A stretch of 5,608 nt of DNA from Acidobacteriota bacterium (GCA_021851625.1 JAJZCX010000113.1:1-5608); one strand, 5' to 3'; numbered from the stretch's first letter, positions 1 to 5,608 are shown. The notes: generated by a model not told the origin, from the sequence alone. Numbers and translations are program-made.

Positions 1-357
1 GGATTGAAGCACTTTATGAAAGAAGCGCACAAACTCAATCTGCAAGTCTTCATCACAGAATTGGATGTGGATGATTCGCACGTCATCGGCAGCGAGGGTG
101 TGCGCGAACAGGCTGTGGCCGACGTGTACAAGGACTATATCGATCGGATGCTGCAATATCCTTGGATGACGGCGGCTCTAACCTGGGGCATTACGAATCG
201 CTTCACATGGCTGAATCATCAACATCCACGCACGGATGGTGCGCAACAGGTTCCGCTGCCGCTGGATGCGAATTACCAGCCGACCCCGGCATTCTTTGCG
301 TTGCGCGAAGCCTTCGACCGCCGCAAGGTGCAGAGTGACGTAATCAGCCGCGCCTGA
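1..357 (+). CDS. GH10 endo-1,4-beta-xylanase family protein, C-terminal part (5' end outside window)
   Basis: The reading frame is open from the first base and ends at TGA 355-357, leaving about 118 codons of a protein that is usually 350 or more residues. The visible part matches the end of a family 10 glycoside hydrolase (TIM barrel, retaining mechanism), which cleaves internal beta-1,4 linkages in xylan, normally outside the cytoplasm. The key motif is FITELDV near the left edge. Its Glu (codon 58-60) sits where GH10 enzymes carry the catalytic nucleophile on strand beta-7. Further on, TWGITNRFTWL (codons about 181-213) matches the conserved WGxxDxxSW block on strand beta-8, but with Asn (196-198) where Asp is usual. 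The ending, PLPLDANYQPTPAFFALREAF, is the typical GH10 finish. The acid/base Glu, signal peptide and any extra domains lie upstream and cannot be seen. Family assignment is firm; exact substrate is inferred. No terminator hairpin is evident after the stop. Confidence 0.9.
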   Translation, partial: GLKHFMKEAHKLNLQVFITELDVDDSHVIGSEGVREQAVADVYKDYIDRMLQYPWMTAALTWGITNRFTWLNHQHPRTDGAQQVPLPLDANYQPTPAFFALREAFDRRKVQSDVISRA

Positions 358-400
358 TTTTTCATCGCGGAGAAAACACTCACATCTGCACAAAATTCCG

Positions 401-409
401 TGCTATTCT
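401..409 (+). promoter_or_regulatory. Candidate extended -10 promoter for rpsO(-pnp)
   Basis: TGCTATTCT forms a TGn extension plus a -10-like hexamer TATTCT (404-409). It lies about 53 bases before the rpsO start. The sequence 17 bases upstream (381-386, CACATC) does not resemble a -35 box, so this would have to act as an extended -10 promoter. It is the best candidate in the 104-base gap, but it is a sequence match only. Confidence 0.4.
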
Positions 410-416
410 AGTGGGG

Positions 417-431
417 ACACTGAGAGAGTGT
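417..431 (+). other. Small hairpin in the rpsO 5' leader
   Basis: ACACT (417-421) and AGTGT (427-431) are perfect 5-bp complementary arms around the 5-base loop GAGAG. It lies between the candidate promoter and the rpsO Shine-Dalgarno sequence, so it would be part of the mRNA leader. In several bacteria S15 represses its own translation by binding leader structures; whether this short stem takes part in such control is conjecture. Confidence 0.3.
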
Positions 432-445
432 AATCGACAGACAAT

Positions 446-452
446 AGAGGAG
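446..452 (+). promoter_or_regulatory. Ribosome binding site of rpsO
   Basis: AGAGGAG is a strong Shine-Dalgarno sequence with 9 bases before GTG at 462 and 12 before TTG at 465. The spacing favours GTG as the start codon, giving the usual MLAPAKK beginning. Confidence 0.75.
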
Positions 453-461
453 TAGCCACCT

Positions 462-728
462 GTGTTGGCCCCAGCAAAAAAAACCGAAGTCATCTCCAAC
501 TTTCGCACGCATGACAGCGACACCGGAAGCCCTGAAGTTCAGATTGCAATTCTGAGCGAACGCATTGGCGGGCTGACCGACCACTTCAAAGCACACTCCA
601 AGGATCATGGTTCGCGCCGCGGACTGTTGATGCTGGTGAGCAAGCGCCGCCGTCTTTTGGACTACTTGAAAAAGAACGACAGCGAGCGCTACCGCGTAGT
701 CATTGGCAAACTGGGCATCCGCAAGTAA
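462..728 (+). CDS. rpsO: 30S ribosomal protein S15
   Basis: S15 is a primary-binding small-subunit protein. It contacts a three-way junction in the central domain of 16S rRNA and helps nucleate platform assembly. The product is 88 residues, essentially the family length (89 in E. coli), and aligns end to end without gaps inside the core. Visible landmarks are DTGSPEVQ at residues 20-27, HSKDHGSRRGLL at 45-56 (the conserved His-Asp-Ser RNA-contact region), the basic run SKRRRLLDYLK at 60-70, and the terminal LGIRK. The start is GTG, chosen because AGAGGAG lies 9 bases upstream; the next codon is TTG. The pnp gene follows after 195 bases on the same strand, the common bacterial rpsO-pnp order, so co-transcription is likely. 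A short leader hairpin upstream could be relevant to S15 autoregulation, but that is not shown by the sequence. Confidence 0.98.
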   Translation: MLAPAKKTEVISNFRTHDSDTGSPEVQIAILSERIGGLTDHFKAHSKDHGSRRGLLMLVSKRRRLLDYLKKNDSERYRVVIGKLGIRK

Positions 729-793
729 GCGGCTCCAACGTGTCGCAGCCCTTGGCTCGCGAGCGTCGTGAATTCCAAGCAATGCGGCCCGTA

Positions 794-824
794 TTGCGGA
801 GGCGCGCACAAAGCGCTTCCGCAA
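794..824 (+). promoter_or_regulatory. Strong 12-bp hairpin in the rpsO-pnp intergenic leader
   Basis: TTGCGGAGGCGC (794-805) pairs with GCGCTTCCGCAA (813-824) along all 12 positions, with a single G-U wobble (801/817) and a 7-base loop GCACAAA. No run of T follows directly (the next bases are CTCTCAATCG), so it is not a textbook intrinsic terminator. In E. coli the space between rpsO and pnp holds an rpsO terminator and an RNase III-cleaved stem through which PNPase controls its own mRNA. A stem in the same place here suggests an equivalent processing, attenuation or 3'-end-protecting element; the function is inferred from position. Confidence 0.75.
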
Positions 825-850
825 CTCTCAATCGTCAAATTTTCGCCGCT

Positions 851-910
851 TGCCTCCGACTTCCAACCCTCCGGCATGGCCGACACCCCGCCCCCAAACT
901 GCACACCCTA
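851..910 (+). other. C-rich, G-poor leader segment before pnp
   Basis: By direct count this 60-base stretch has 31 C and only 9 G on the + strand. It lies between the intergenic hairpin and the pnp ribosome binding site. Such C-over-G RNA is poorly structured and is the composition favoured by Rho loading sites. It could permit Rho-dependent attenuation, or simply keep the translation start open. It shows no convincing coding signal. Confidence 0.35.
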
Positions 911-914
911 AGGA
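909..914 (+). promoter_or_regulatory. Ribosome binding site of pnp
   Basis: TAAGGA lies 9 bases before ATG 924-926. This sets the start at that ATG rather than at the in-frame ATT at 915, which overlaps the end of the site. Confidence 0.75.
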
Positions 915-923
915 TTGATACAC

Positions 924-3341
924 ATGAAACAAGAAATTAGCATTGAACTCCACGGCGGCAAACGCATTGTGTTTGAGACAGGCCGCCTCGCCAAGCAGGC
1001 CTCCGGCTCCGCGCTGGTCACCGTCGGCGACAACATGGTGCTGAGCACCGCAGTGTCCGCACCCGACCCCAAAGAAGGCCTCGACTTTTTCCCGCTCACG
1101 GTGGATTACCGCGAGTACACCTACGCCGGTGGACGCATCCCCGGAGGCTTCATCAAGCGTGAAGGCCGCCCCAGCGAGCGCGAAATTCTCGTCTGCCGCC
1201 AGATTGACCGCCCCATGCGTCCGCTCTTCCCCGAAGGCTACCGCAATGAGACGCAGATCGTTGCTTTCGTGCTCTCTGCCGACAAGCAAAATGACCCCGA
1301 CATCGTGGCCATCAACGCGGCAAGCTGCGCGCTGTGCCTCTCGGACATTCCCTTCGCCGGGCCGGTCGGCGCTGTGCGCGTGGGCCGCATCGAAGGCGCA
1401 TTCATCATCAATCCTTCTTATGAAGAGATGCGCGCGAGCGATTTGAACATCACCGTCGTCGGCAGCGTGGACGGCATCGTGATGATCGAGTCGGGAGCCA
1501 AGGAAGTTTCTGAAGATGTGGTCATCGACGCGATTGAGTTCGCACACGTCGAGATCAAAAAGATTTGCGCAGGCATCAACGACTTGGTTGCCCGCGCAGG
1601 CAAGACCAAGCGCACCTTTGCTGCGCCAGAGTTCGACCAGGCATACTTCGACACGCTGTCGGCGAAGGTCTCCGCGCAACTGGCCGACGCTCTCGACACG
1701 CATAAGCATCCGAAGTTTGAAAGCTATGCCTTGGTCAAGCAGATCAAGGACGCGCTAAAGGCTGAGTTGCCTGCCGATGACGCCAGCGCACCGAAGAAGC
1801 TGAGCAAATACTTTGAACTGCTGCGCGAGAAGCTCTTCCGCGATCAGGTGACCAACGAACGCATTCGCCCCGACCGTCGCGCCTTTGACCAGATTCGTCC
1901 AATCTCGATTGAGACTGGCGTTCTGCCCCGTGTGCACGGTTCGGCCTTGTTTACACGCGGCGAGACGCAGGCTTTGGTTTCGGCGACGCTGGGCACCACG
2001 GATGATGCACAGCGCATTGAGACCTTCGAAGGCGAAAAGAAAAAGCGCTTCATGCTGCACTACAACTTCCCACCATTCTCGGTGGGCGAAGTGGGCCGCA
2101 TGACCGGCGTAGGCCGCCGCGAAGTGGGCCACGGAGCTTTGGCAGAGCGTGCCATCTCCGCCGTACTACCGGATGAGACCGAATCCCCATACACGCTGCG
2201 CATCGTCTCCGACATTTTGGAGTCGAATGGCTCTTCGTCGATGGCCACCGTTTGCGGTGCCAGCTTGGCGCTGATGCACGCGGGCATTTCGCTGAAAGCT
2301 GCGGTTGCCGGTGTGGCGATGGGCTTGGTGAAGGAGGGCGACAAGTACGCCATCCTAACCGACATTGCCGGTGCAGAAGATCACTACGGCGACATGGACT
2401 TCAAGGTTGCCGGAACGCGCAAGGGCATCACGGCCATGCAGATGGACATTAAGATCAGCGGCATCACCGGCCAGATCATGCGCGAAGCGATGGAGCAGGC
2501 TCGCCGCGGACGCATGTTCCTGCTGGACACGATGGACGCTGCGCTTGCGGTTCCAAGCGCGGAGAAGTCTCCGTTCGCACCGCAGATTCGCACCCTCCAA
2601 ATCCCCACGGATAAGATCCGCGATCTGATCGGCCCTGGTGGCAAGACGATTCGCGGCATCATTGAAGTGACCGGAGTCAAGATCGACGTGGACGATACAG
2701 GCCGCGTCAACATTGCCTCCTCGGACGCCGATGGTTTGAGCCGTGCCATACAAATGGTCAGCGACCTGACCGCTGTGCCGGAAGTGGGCAAAACCTATCT
2801 GGGCAAGGTGGTTCGTCTGGCGGAGTTCGGCGCATTCGTCGAAATCTTCCCCGGCACGGATGGCCTGTTGCACATCAGCGAAATCGCCGAGCATCGCGTG
2901 CGCGAAGTCAAGGATGAGCTGAACGATGGCGATCAGGTTCTGGTGAAGGTGCTAGGTGTCGAAGGCAACCGCATCAAGCTGTCGCGCAAGGCCGTGCTGA
3001 AGGAACAGCGCGCCAAGCTGGGACTGCCGGATCCTGCCGCACCGGCCCACGCCGACGAGTCCGTGGCCGAAATGCACGCCTCCGCAGCACCGCGCGGCGA
3101 GCGCCAGCCCTCTTCCAATGCCAGCACGATTACGCTGGAAGGCGGCGACGACTTTGACGACGAAGATGGTGGCGTTGCCGTCGATGGCGAAGAGCCAAAC
3201 TTCAACCGCGTGGATGGCGCACCGCAGCCCGTTGGGGTAGGCGGACGTCCACAAGGCAGTGGCGATCCACGTCGCCGGGGTCGGGGTCGCGGTGGACGCG
3301 GTCGCCGTCCGGGCGGCAGTGGTGGCGGCAGCCGCGGGTAA
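924..3341 (+). CDS. pnp: Polyribonucleotide nucleotidyltransferase (polynucleotide phosphorylase, PNPase)
   Basis: PNPase is a cytoplasmic trimeric exoribonuclease that degrades RNA 3' to 5' using phosphate, releasing nucleoside diphosphates; it can also add 3' tails. The product has 805 residues against 711 in E. coli. Domains in order: first RNase PH-like domain (about 5-140), helical linker (about 145-300), second RNase PH-like catalytic domain (about 310-545), KH domain with LIGPGGK ending at 574, and S1 domain (about 622-690). Catalytic landmarks keep E. coli numbering: GRREVGHG at 397-404, SNGSSSM at 434-440 (phosphate site), and DHYGDMD at 486-492 with D486 and D492 for metal and catalysis. 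Residues from about 695 are an extra tail: Ala/Pro/Glu-rich, then acidic (DDFDDED at 742-748), then Arg/Gly-rich from 773 to the end. ATG 924 is chosen for the TAAGGA 9 bases upstream. It is preceded by rpsO and a hairpin-bearing leader, and followed by an intrinsic terminator. Confidence 0.98.
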   Translation: MKQEISIELHGGKRIVFETGRLAKQASGSALVTVGDNMVLSTAVSAPDPKEGLDFFPLTVDYREYTYAGGRIPGGFIKREGRPSEREILVCRQIDRPMRPLFPEGYRNETQIVAFVLSADKQNDPDIVAINAASCALCLSDIPFAGPVGAVRVGRIEGAFIINPSYEEMRASDLNITVVGSVDGIVMIESGAKEVSEDVVIDAIEFAHVEIKKICAGINDLVARAGKTKRTFAAPEFDQAYFDTLSAKVSAQLADALDTHKHPKFESYALVKQIKDALKAELPADDASAPKKLSKYFELLREKLFRDQVTNERIRPDRRAFDQIRPISIETGVLPRVHGSALFTRGETQALVSATLGTTDDAQRIETFEGEKKKRFMLHYNFPPFSVGEVGRMTGVGRREVGHGALAERAISAVLPDETESPYTLRIVSDILESNGSSSMATVCGASLALMHAGISLKAAVAGVAMGLVKEGDKYAILTDIAGAEDHYGDMDFKVAGTRKGITAMQMDIKISGITGQIMREAMEQARRGRMFLLDTMDAALAVPSAEKSPFAPQIRTLQIPTDKIRDLIGPGGKTIRGIIEVTGVKIDVDDTGRVNIASSDADGLSRAIQMVSDLTAVPEVGKTYLGKVVRLAEFGAFVEIFPGTDGLLHISEIAEHRVREVKDELNDGDQVLVKVLGVEGNRIKLSRKAVLKEQRAKLGLPDPAAPAHADESVAEMHASAAPRGERQPSSNASTITLEGGDDFDDEDGGVAVDGEEPNFNRVDGAPQPVGVGGRPQGSGDPRRRGRGRGGRGRRPGGSGGGSRG

Positions 3342-3366
3342 CGCGGAACCAACAATACGATTCAAC

Positions 3367-3408
3367 ACAAAAAAAAGAGCACCCACTGTGAGGTACTCTT
3401 TTTTTTGT
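3367..3408 (+). terminator. Intrinsic terminator of the rpsO-pnp unit
   Basis: Eight A (3369-3376) followed by GAG-C-ACC, an 8-base loop (3384-3391), then GGT-A-CTC and eight T (3399-3406). The arms pair throughout apart from one C/A mismatch (3380/3395), and two more pairs (3367/3408, 3368/3407) extend the base. It begins about 25 bases after the pnp stop. The A tract opposite the T tract means it could also work on the other strand, but no gene on that strand needs it here. It separates pnp from the downstream gene. Confidence 0.9.
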
Positions 3409-3436
3409 TGTGCATGTGGCACCGTAGATGTATACA
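3408..3436 (+). promoter_or_regulatory. Weak candidate promoter for the NHL-protein gene
   Basis: TTGTGC (3408-3413) and TATACA (3431-3436) are 17 bases apart, resembling sigma-70-type -35 and -10 boxes with 3 and 4 matches of 6. It would place transcription start about 80 bases before the ATG at 3523. A 5-bp inverted repeat, GATGT (3427-3431) and ACATC (3438-3442), spans the -10. The match is modest; the gene needs some promoter after the terminator, but this one is only the best guess. Confidence 0.28.
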
Positions 3437-3503
3437 CACATCCAAGATTTACTGCGGGAGATTGAAGACATCTTTTTGTGCAATGCGCTCACGAAATTCC
3501 CCC

Positions 3504-3510
3504 AAAGAGG
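3504..3510 (+). promoter_or_regulatory. Ribosome binding site of the NHL-protein gene
   Basis: AAAGAGG with 12 bases to ATG 3523. An in-frame TAA at 3517-3519, immediately before the start, rules out any earlier start codon in this frame. Confidence 0.55.
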
Positions 3511-3522
3511 TCTATCTAAAGC

Positions 3523-5608
3523 ATGAAATCAAGACATTTGTTGCAACACAGTGTTGCCTATTGGCTAAATTTTCTCCTTCTCCTGTGCGTGGGTAGCATG
3601 GCCCTTCCTGCGCAGGAAATTCAAGTTGCGCAGAATTCAACCTTCCCGGCAACGACTGTTGGAGCTACGGCAACAGCGCTGACAATTTCTTTCCATCTTG
3701 TTAATGCCAGTGCTCTAAGTGGCGTCACGGTGTCGAAGGCGCAGAACGGTGCGCAGGAGTTCACTGCAGGCGCGATCTCTGGATGTGTGGCGGATGGCAC
3801 TACTGTGAATGCCGCAGGCAGTACTTGTTCGGTCTCCGTCACCTTTAGCCCGCAGTATCCTGGGCAACGTTCTGCGGCATTGTTGGTGATGGATGGAAGT
3901 ACCGTGCTGGGAGCCATTGGTTTGACTGGCACGGGAGGGAGTCCGCTCGCTGCGTATGAACCAGCCGTGTCGTCCGTTGTTGCGCTGAGCGGCGTGATCA
4001 ACCCAGTGGCGATTGCGGTGGATGGGGCGGGCAATCTCTACGTAGCGGATAACAATGTAAATGCTGCGCAGGTGGTGAAATTGGCGGTTGGTGCCAGCAC
4101 GCCTGTGCAGTTGCCATTTTCGGGCTTAAGTTCACCAGGGGGGATTGCGGTGGATGCAGCCGGGGACGTCTACGTCTCGGATTCCGGCAAAGTGCTGGAG
4201 TTGAATGCTCAAGGGGCCCAGCAAGATGTGGCCGTAAGCGGGTTGCAATCGCCTGGGGCCTTGGCGGTCGATGCAGCCGGTTCTTTGTATATCGCGGATT
4301 CTGCTACCAATCAAATTGTGAAGTGGACCACGGCGGGCGTGCAATCCACATTGCCGTTCACAGGGTTGAACGATCCAGAGGGCGTGGCTGTAGACGCAAG
4401 TGGCAATGTATTTGTCGCCGACTACTCTAATAACCGCGTGGTGAAATTGCCGCCAGTAGGATCGCCATTCGTAGTCGCCACATCTCTGGGACAGCCCGAA
4501 GGATTGGCTTTGGATGCTGCTGGAGATCTCTATATAGCGAACGATTTGGATCAGAATATTGTGCAATTGCCAGCGGGGGGTACCCAGACCATTCTGCAGA
4601 CCGCAGTACCCAACAAGGCACAAAGCTTGGGTCTACCGCAAAGCGTTGCAGTCGATAGTGCTGGCAATTTGTATATCGACGATGTCCAGTACTACCAGGT
4701 GTATAAAATCCAGCAGACGCAGCCACACGCCGCTGCCTTCTCCTCCATGCAGGTCGGCCAAACATCGTTCCCCGCTTATTATGTGTTTCAGAATATCGGA
4801 ACGCAGCCACTGCAAATCTCCGGCTATTCTGATATGACTACTGGGCAAAGCACCAGTAGTTTTGCACAGAATGCGACCTTTACTACGTGTTCAACGACGA
4901 GCGCGCTGAATGTAAGCGGCCAATGTGTCCTGGGAATTACATTTACCCCCACGGTTGCAGCGACGTTGACGGGTGCGGTGAGCGTAACCGACAACAGCAT
5001 GAATGCTGCCGCTCCCAATAATCAGCAAACCATCCAAGCAAGCGGCACAGGAACAGGGTCCGCAACCCCGCCTCCGCCGACACCCAGCGTGGCGTTGAGC
5101 GTGAGCGCAAGCAGCATTGCAATTACCACACCCGGCCAATCGGCGACGGTGACGCTAACACTTACGCCATCGGGCGGCTACGTAGGCACAGTGAGCTTGA
5201 GCTGTGGCAACGGCCTGCCAGCAGGCGCAACGTGCAGCTTTAACCCAAAGTCAGCGACGTTCACAGCAGCCAATGACACCGTGGCGCAGACAATTACACT
5301 GACGATTGCCACAACGGCGGCAACGGCAACCCTGCGACCGTATCAGCCACTGCCCACGCGGTCGAACCCCATGCCCATGCTGGCGGCCGGAGCCTTCTGG
5401 CTTCCGGGTCTGTTGGCGGCAGGCGCTGGATTGCGCAAGCGGTGTGACAAGGGTGTGACGTCACACATTGGTCACATGTTGGTGCTGCTGGTTCTGTTGG
5501 CAGGCGTCGGCATGATGACGGCCTGTAGCGGCGGATCGACCTCGACCACGGGGGGCGGCAGCGGTGGCGGATCAACACCCACAGGCGGCACACCCATGGG
5601 AACTTCAA
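3523..5608 (+). CDS. Secreted NHL-repeat beta-propeller protein with Ig-like/choice-of-anchor domains (3' end outside window)
   Basis: The frame is open from ATG 3523 to the right edge: at least 695 codons with no stop. Residues 1-30 are a signal peptide (basic start, hydrophobic LNFLLLLCVGSM, likely cleavage after ALPA-30). Residues about 31-133 resemble an ASPM-SPD-2-Hydin or choice-of-anchor domain (TCSVSVTFSPQYPGQRSA, ending LTGTG). Six NHL-type repeats follow, each with a VDxxGxLYVAD-like core whose first Asp is at residues 167, 211, 250, 291, 331 and 378, the number expected for one six-bladed propeller. Residues about 402-512 form a second choice-of-anchor-like domain (CVLGITFTPTVAATLTGAV, ending SGTGTG), then a TPPPPTPS linker and an Ig-like domain (about 523-606) with LSCGNGLPAGATCSF. 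Two hydrophobic stretches follow (617-637 and 652-667), then TAC and a Gly/Ser/Thr tail. Such proteins are common in Acidobacteriota. Role, ligand and enzymatic activity are unknown; a surface or extracellular binding or scaffold function is inferred. The start is fixed by an in-frame TAA just upstream. Confidence 0.88.
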   Translation, partial: MKSRHLLQHSVAYWLNFLLLLCVGSMALPAQEIQVAQNSTFPATTVGATATALTISFHLVNASALSGVTVSKAQNGAQEFTAGAISGCVADGTTVNAAGSTCSVSVTFSPQYPGQRSAALLVMDGSTVLGAIGLTGTGGSPLAAYEPAVSSVVALSGVINPVAIAVDGAGNLYVADNNVNAAQVVKLAVGASTPVQLPFSGLSSPGGIAVDAAGDVYVSDSGKVLELNAQGAQQDVAVSGLQSPGALAVDAAGSLYIADSATNQIVKWTTAGVQSTLPFTGLNDPEGVAVDASGNVFVADYSNNRVVKLPPVGSPFVVATSLGQPEGLALDAAGDLYIANDLDQNIVQLPAGGTQTILQTAVPNKAQSLGLPQSVAVDSAGNLYIDDVQYYQVYKIQQTQPHAAAFSSMQVGQTSFPAYYVFQNIGTQPLQISGYSDMTTGQSTSSFAQNATFTTCSTTSALNVSGQCVLGITFTPTVAATLTGAVSVTDNSMNAAAPNNQQTIQASGTGTGSATPPPPTPSVALSVSASSIAITTPGQSATVTLTLTPSGGYVGTVSLSCGNGLPAGATCSFNPKSATFTAANDTVAQTITLTIATTAATATLRPYQPLPTRSNPMPMLAAGAFWLPGLLAAGAGLRKRCDKGVTSHIGHMLVLLVLLAGVGMMTACSGGSTSTTGGGSGGGSTPTGGTPMGTS
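3543..3557. repeat. 15-bp inverted repeat in the signal-peptide codons
   Basis: GCAACAC (3543-3549) and GTGTTGC (3551-3557) are perfect 7-bp arms around a single A. The repeat begins 20 bases after the start of the NHL-protein gene. It could be an operator-like dyad or an early mRNA stem that affects translation, but may be chance within codons for LQHSVA. Confidence 0.4.
3991..4710 (+). repeat. Six NHL-type protein repeats (one beta-propeller)
   Basis: Six divergent repeats of 39-47 codons, each containing a hydrophobic-Val-Asp-x-x-Gly-Asn/Asp/Ser-Leu/Val-Tyr/Phe-Val/Ile core. The core Asp codons start at 4021, 4153, 4270, 4393, 4513 and 4654. The last copy has YIDD in place of the usual YVAD. 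The DNA is not obviously repetitive, so this looks like an old protein-level repeat rather than a recent tandem duplication. Confidence 0.85.
5442..5477. repeat. Symmetric array of four GTGTGAC-type heptamers
   Basis: GTGTGAC occurs at 5442-5448 and 5453-5459, and its reverse complement at 5460-5466 (GTCACAC) and 5471-5477 (GTCACAT, one base different). The two central copies abut to form a perfect 14-bp palindrome (5453-5466). The outer copies sit exactly 11 bases outward on each side, separated by 4-base spacers AAGG and ATTG. The array lies within the NHL-protein gene, in the codons for residues about 640-652, between the two hydrophobic segments. The function is unknown. Confidence 0.6.

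Noticed and set aside
4..6. TTG as a start codon for the xylanase fragment
   Set aside because: The frame is open to the window edge and the first residues are the middle of a GH10 domain, so the true start is upstream.
755..764. GCTCGCGAGC 10-bp palindrome shortly after rpsO
   Set aside because: Too short to be notable in GC-rich DNA and cannot form a stem with an adequate loop of its own.
915..923. Earlier pnp start at ATT 915
   Set aside because: ATT is a very rare start codon and directly follows the Shine-Dalgarno sequence with no spacing; ATG 924 has ideal spacing and gives the usual PNPase N-terminus.
740..940. Plus-strand open frame of 66 codons in the rpsO-pnp spacer
   Set aside because: It has no good ribosome binding site, contains the hairpin arms, overlaps the pnp start and shows no familiar protein pattern.
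828..1709. Long minus-strand open frame (293 codons) opposite the start of pnp
   Set aside because: It lies wholly antisense to rpsO-pnp leader and conserved pnp codons; the translation is low-complexity His/Ala/Asp-rich with no recognisable domain. It is a by-product of pnp codon bias.
3259..3465. Plus-strand open frame of 68 codons spanning the end of pnp and the terminator
   Set aside because: Overlaps the pnp Arg/Gly tail and runs through the intrinsic terminator; low-complexity Ala/Val translation.
4132..4623. Minus-strand open frame of 163 codons opposite the NHL repeats
   Set aside because: Antisense shadow of a repeat-bearing coding region; no domain and no plausible translation start signals.
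5453..5466. CRP/FNR-family binding site
   Set aside because: The TGTGA and TCACA half-sites are separated by 2 bases here (or 13 for the outer pairings), not the 6 typical for CRP; naming a regulator is not justified.
5476..5608. A separate lipoprotein gene starting at ATG 5476
   Set aside because: No Shine-Dalgarno sequence precedes it and it is in frame with the long upstream coding region, so a continuous protein is simpler.

Overview
The window looks like chromosomal DNA from a member of the Acidobacteriota, probably near the Acidobacteriaceae (Terriglobia). That placement is an inference. It rests on a moderately GC-rich sequence, a ribosomal protein S15 starting MLAPAKK, a GH10 xylanase beside housekeeping genes, and a secreted NHL-propeller protein whose C-terminus (hydrophobic segment, Thr-Ala-Cys, Gly/Ser-rich tail) resembles many large exported acidobacterial proteins. 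All genes lie on the + strand.

Layout. (1) 1-357: 3' end of a GH10 endo-xylanase-type glycosidase, cut by the left edge. (2) 358-461: short gap with a candidate extended -10 promoter and the rpsO leader. (3) 462-728: rpsO (30S protein S15), starting with GTG. (4) 729-923: a 195-base leader between rpsO and pnp, holding a strong 12-bp hairpin and then a C-rich, G-poor stretch. (5) 924-3341: pnp (polynucleotide phosphorylase, 805 residues), complete, with a long non-canonical tail that is first acidic and then Arg/Gly-rich. (6) 3342-3522: an intrinsic terminator with A8/T8 flanks, then a weak candidate promoter. (7) 3523 to the right edge: an open reading frame with no stop in the window, at least 695 codons. 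It has a signal peptide, an ASPM-SPD-2-Hydin/choice-of-anchor-like domain, six NHL-type repeats, two more Ig-like beta domains and two hydrophobic C-terminal segments.

How the genes relate. rpsO-pnp is the widely conserved pairing in which S15 and PNPase are co-transcribed and PNPase is controlled through its leader; the hairpin fits a processing or attenuation element. The xylanase and the NHL protein look like separate transcription units and have no evident link to RNA metabolism.

Novelty. I see no defence system, mobile element, CRISPR array or RNA gene, and nothing that clearly amounts to an undescribed multi-gene system. The items most worth a second look are a symmetric 36-bp array of four GTGTGAC-type heptamers inside the NHL-protein gene (5442-5477), the Arg/Gly tail of PNPase, the rpsO-pnp leader architecture, and an internal lipobox-like segment near the C-terminus of the NHL protein.
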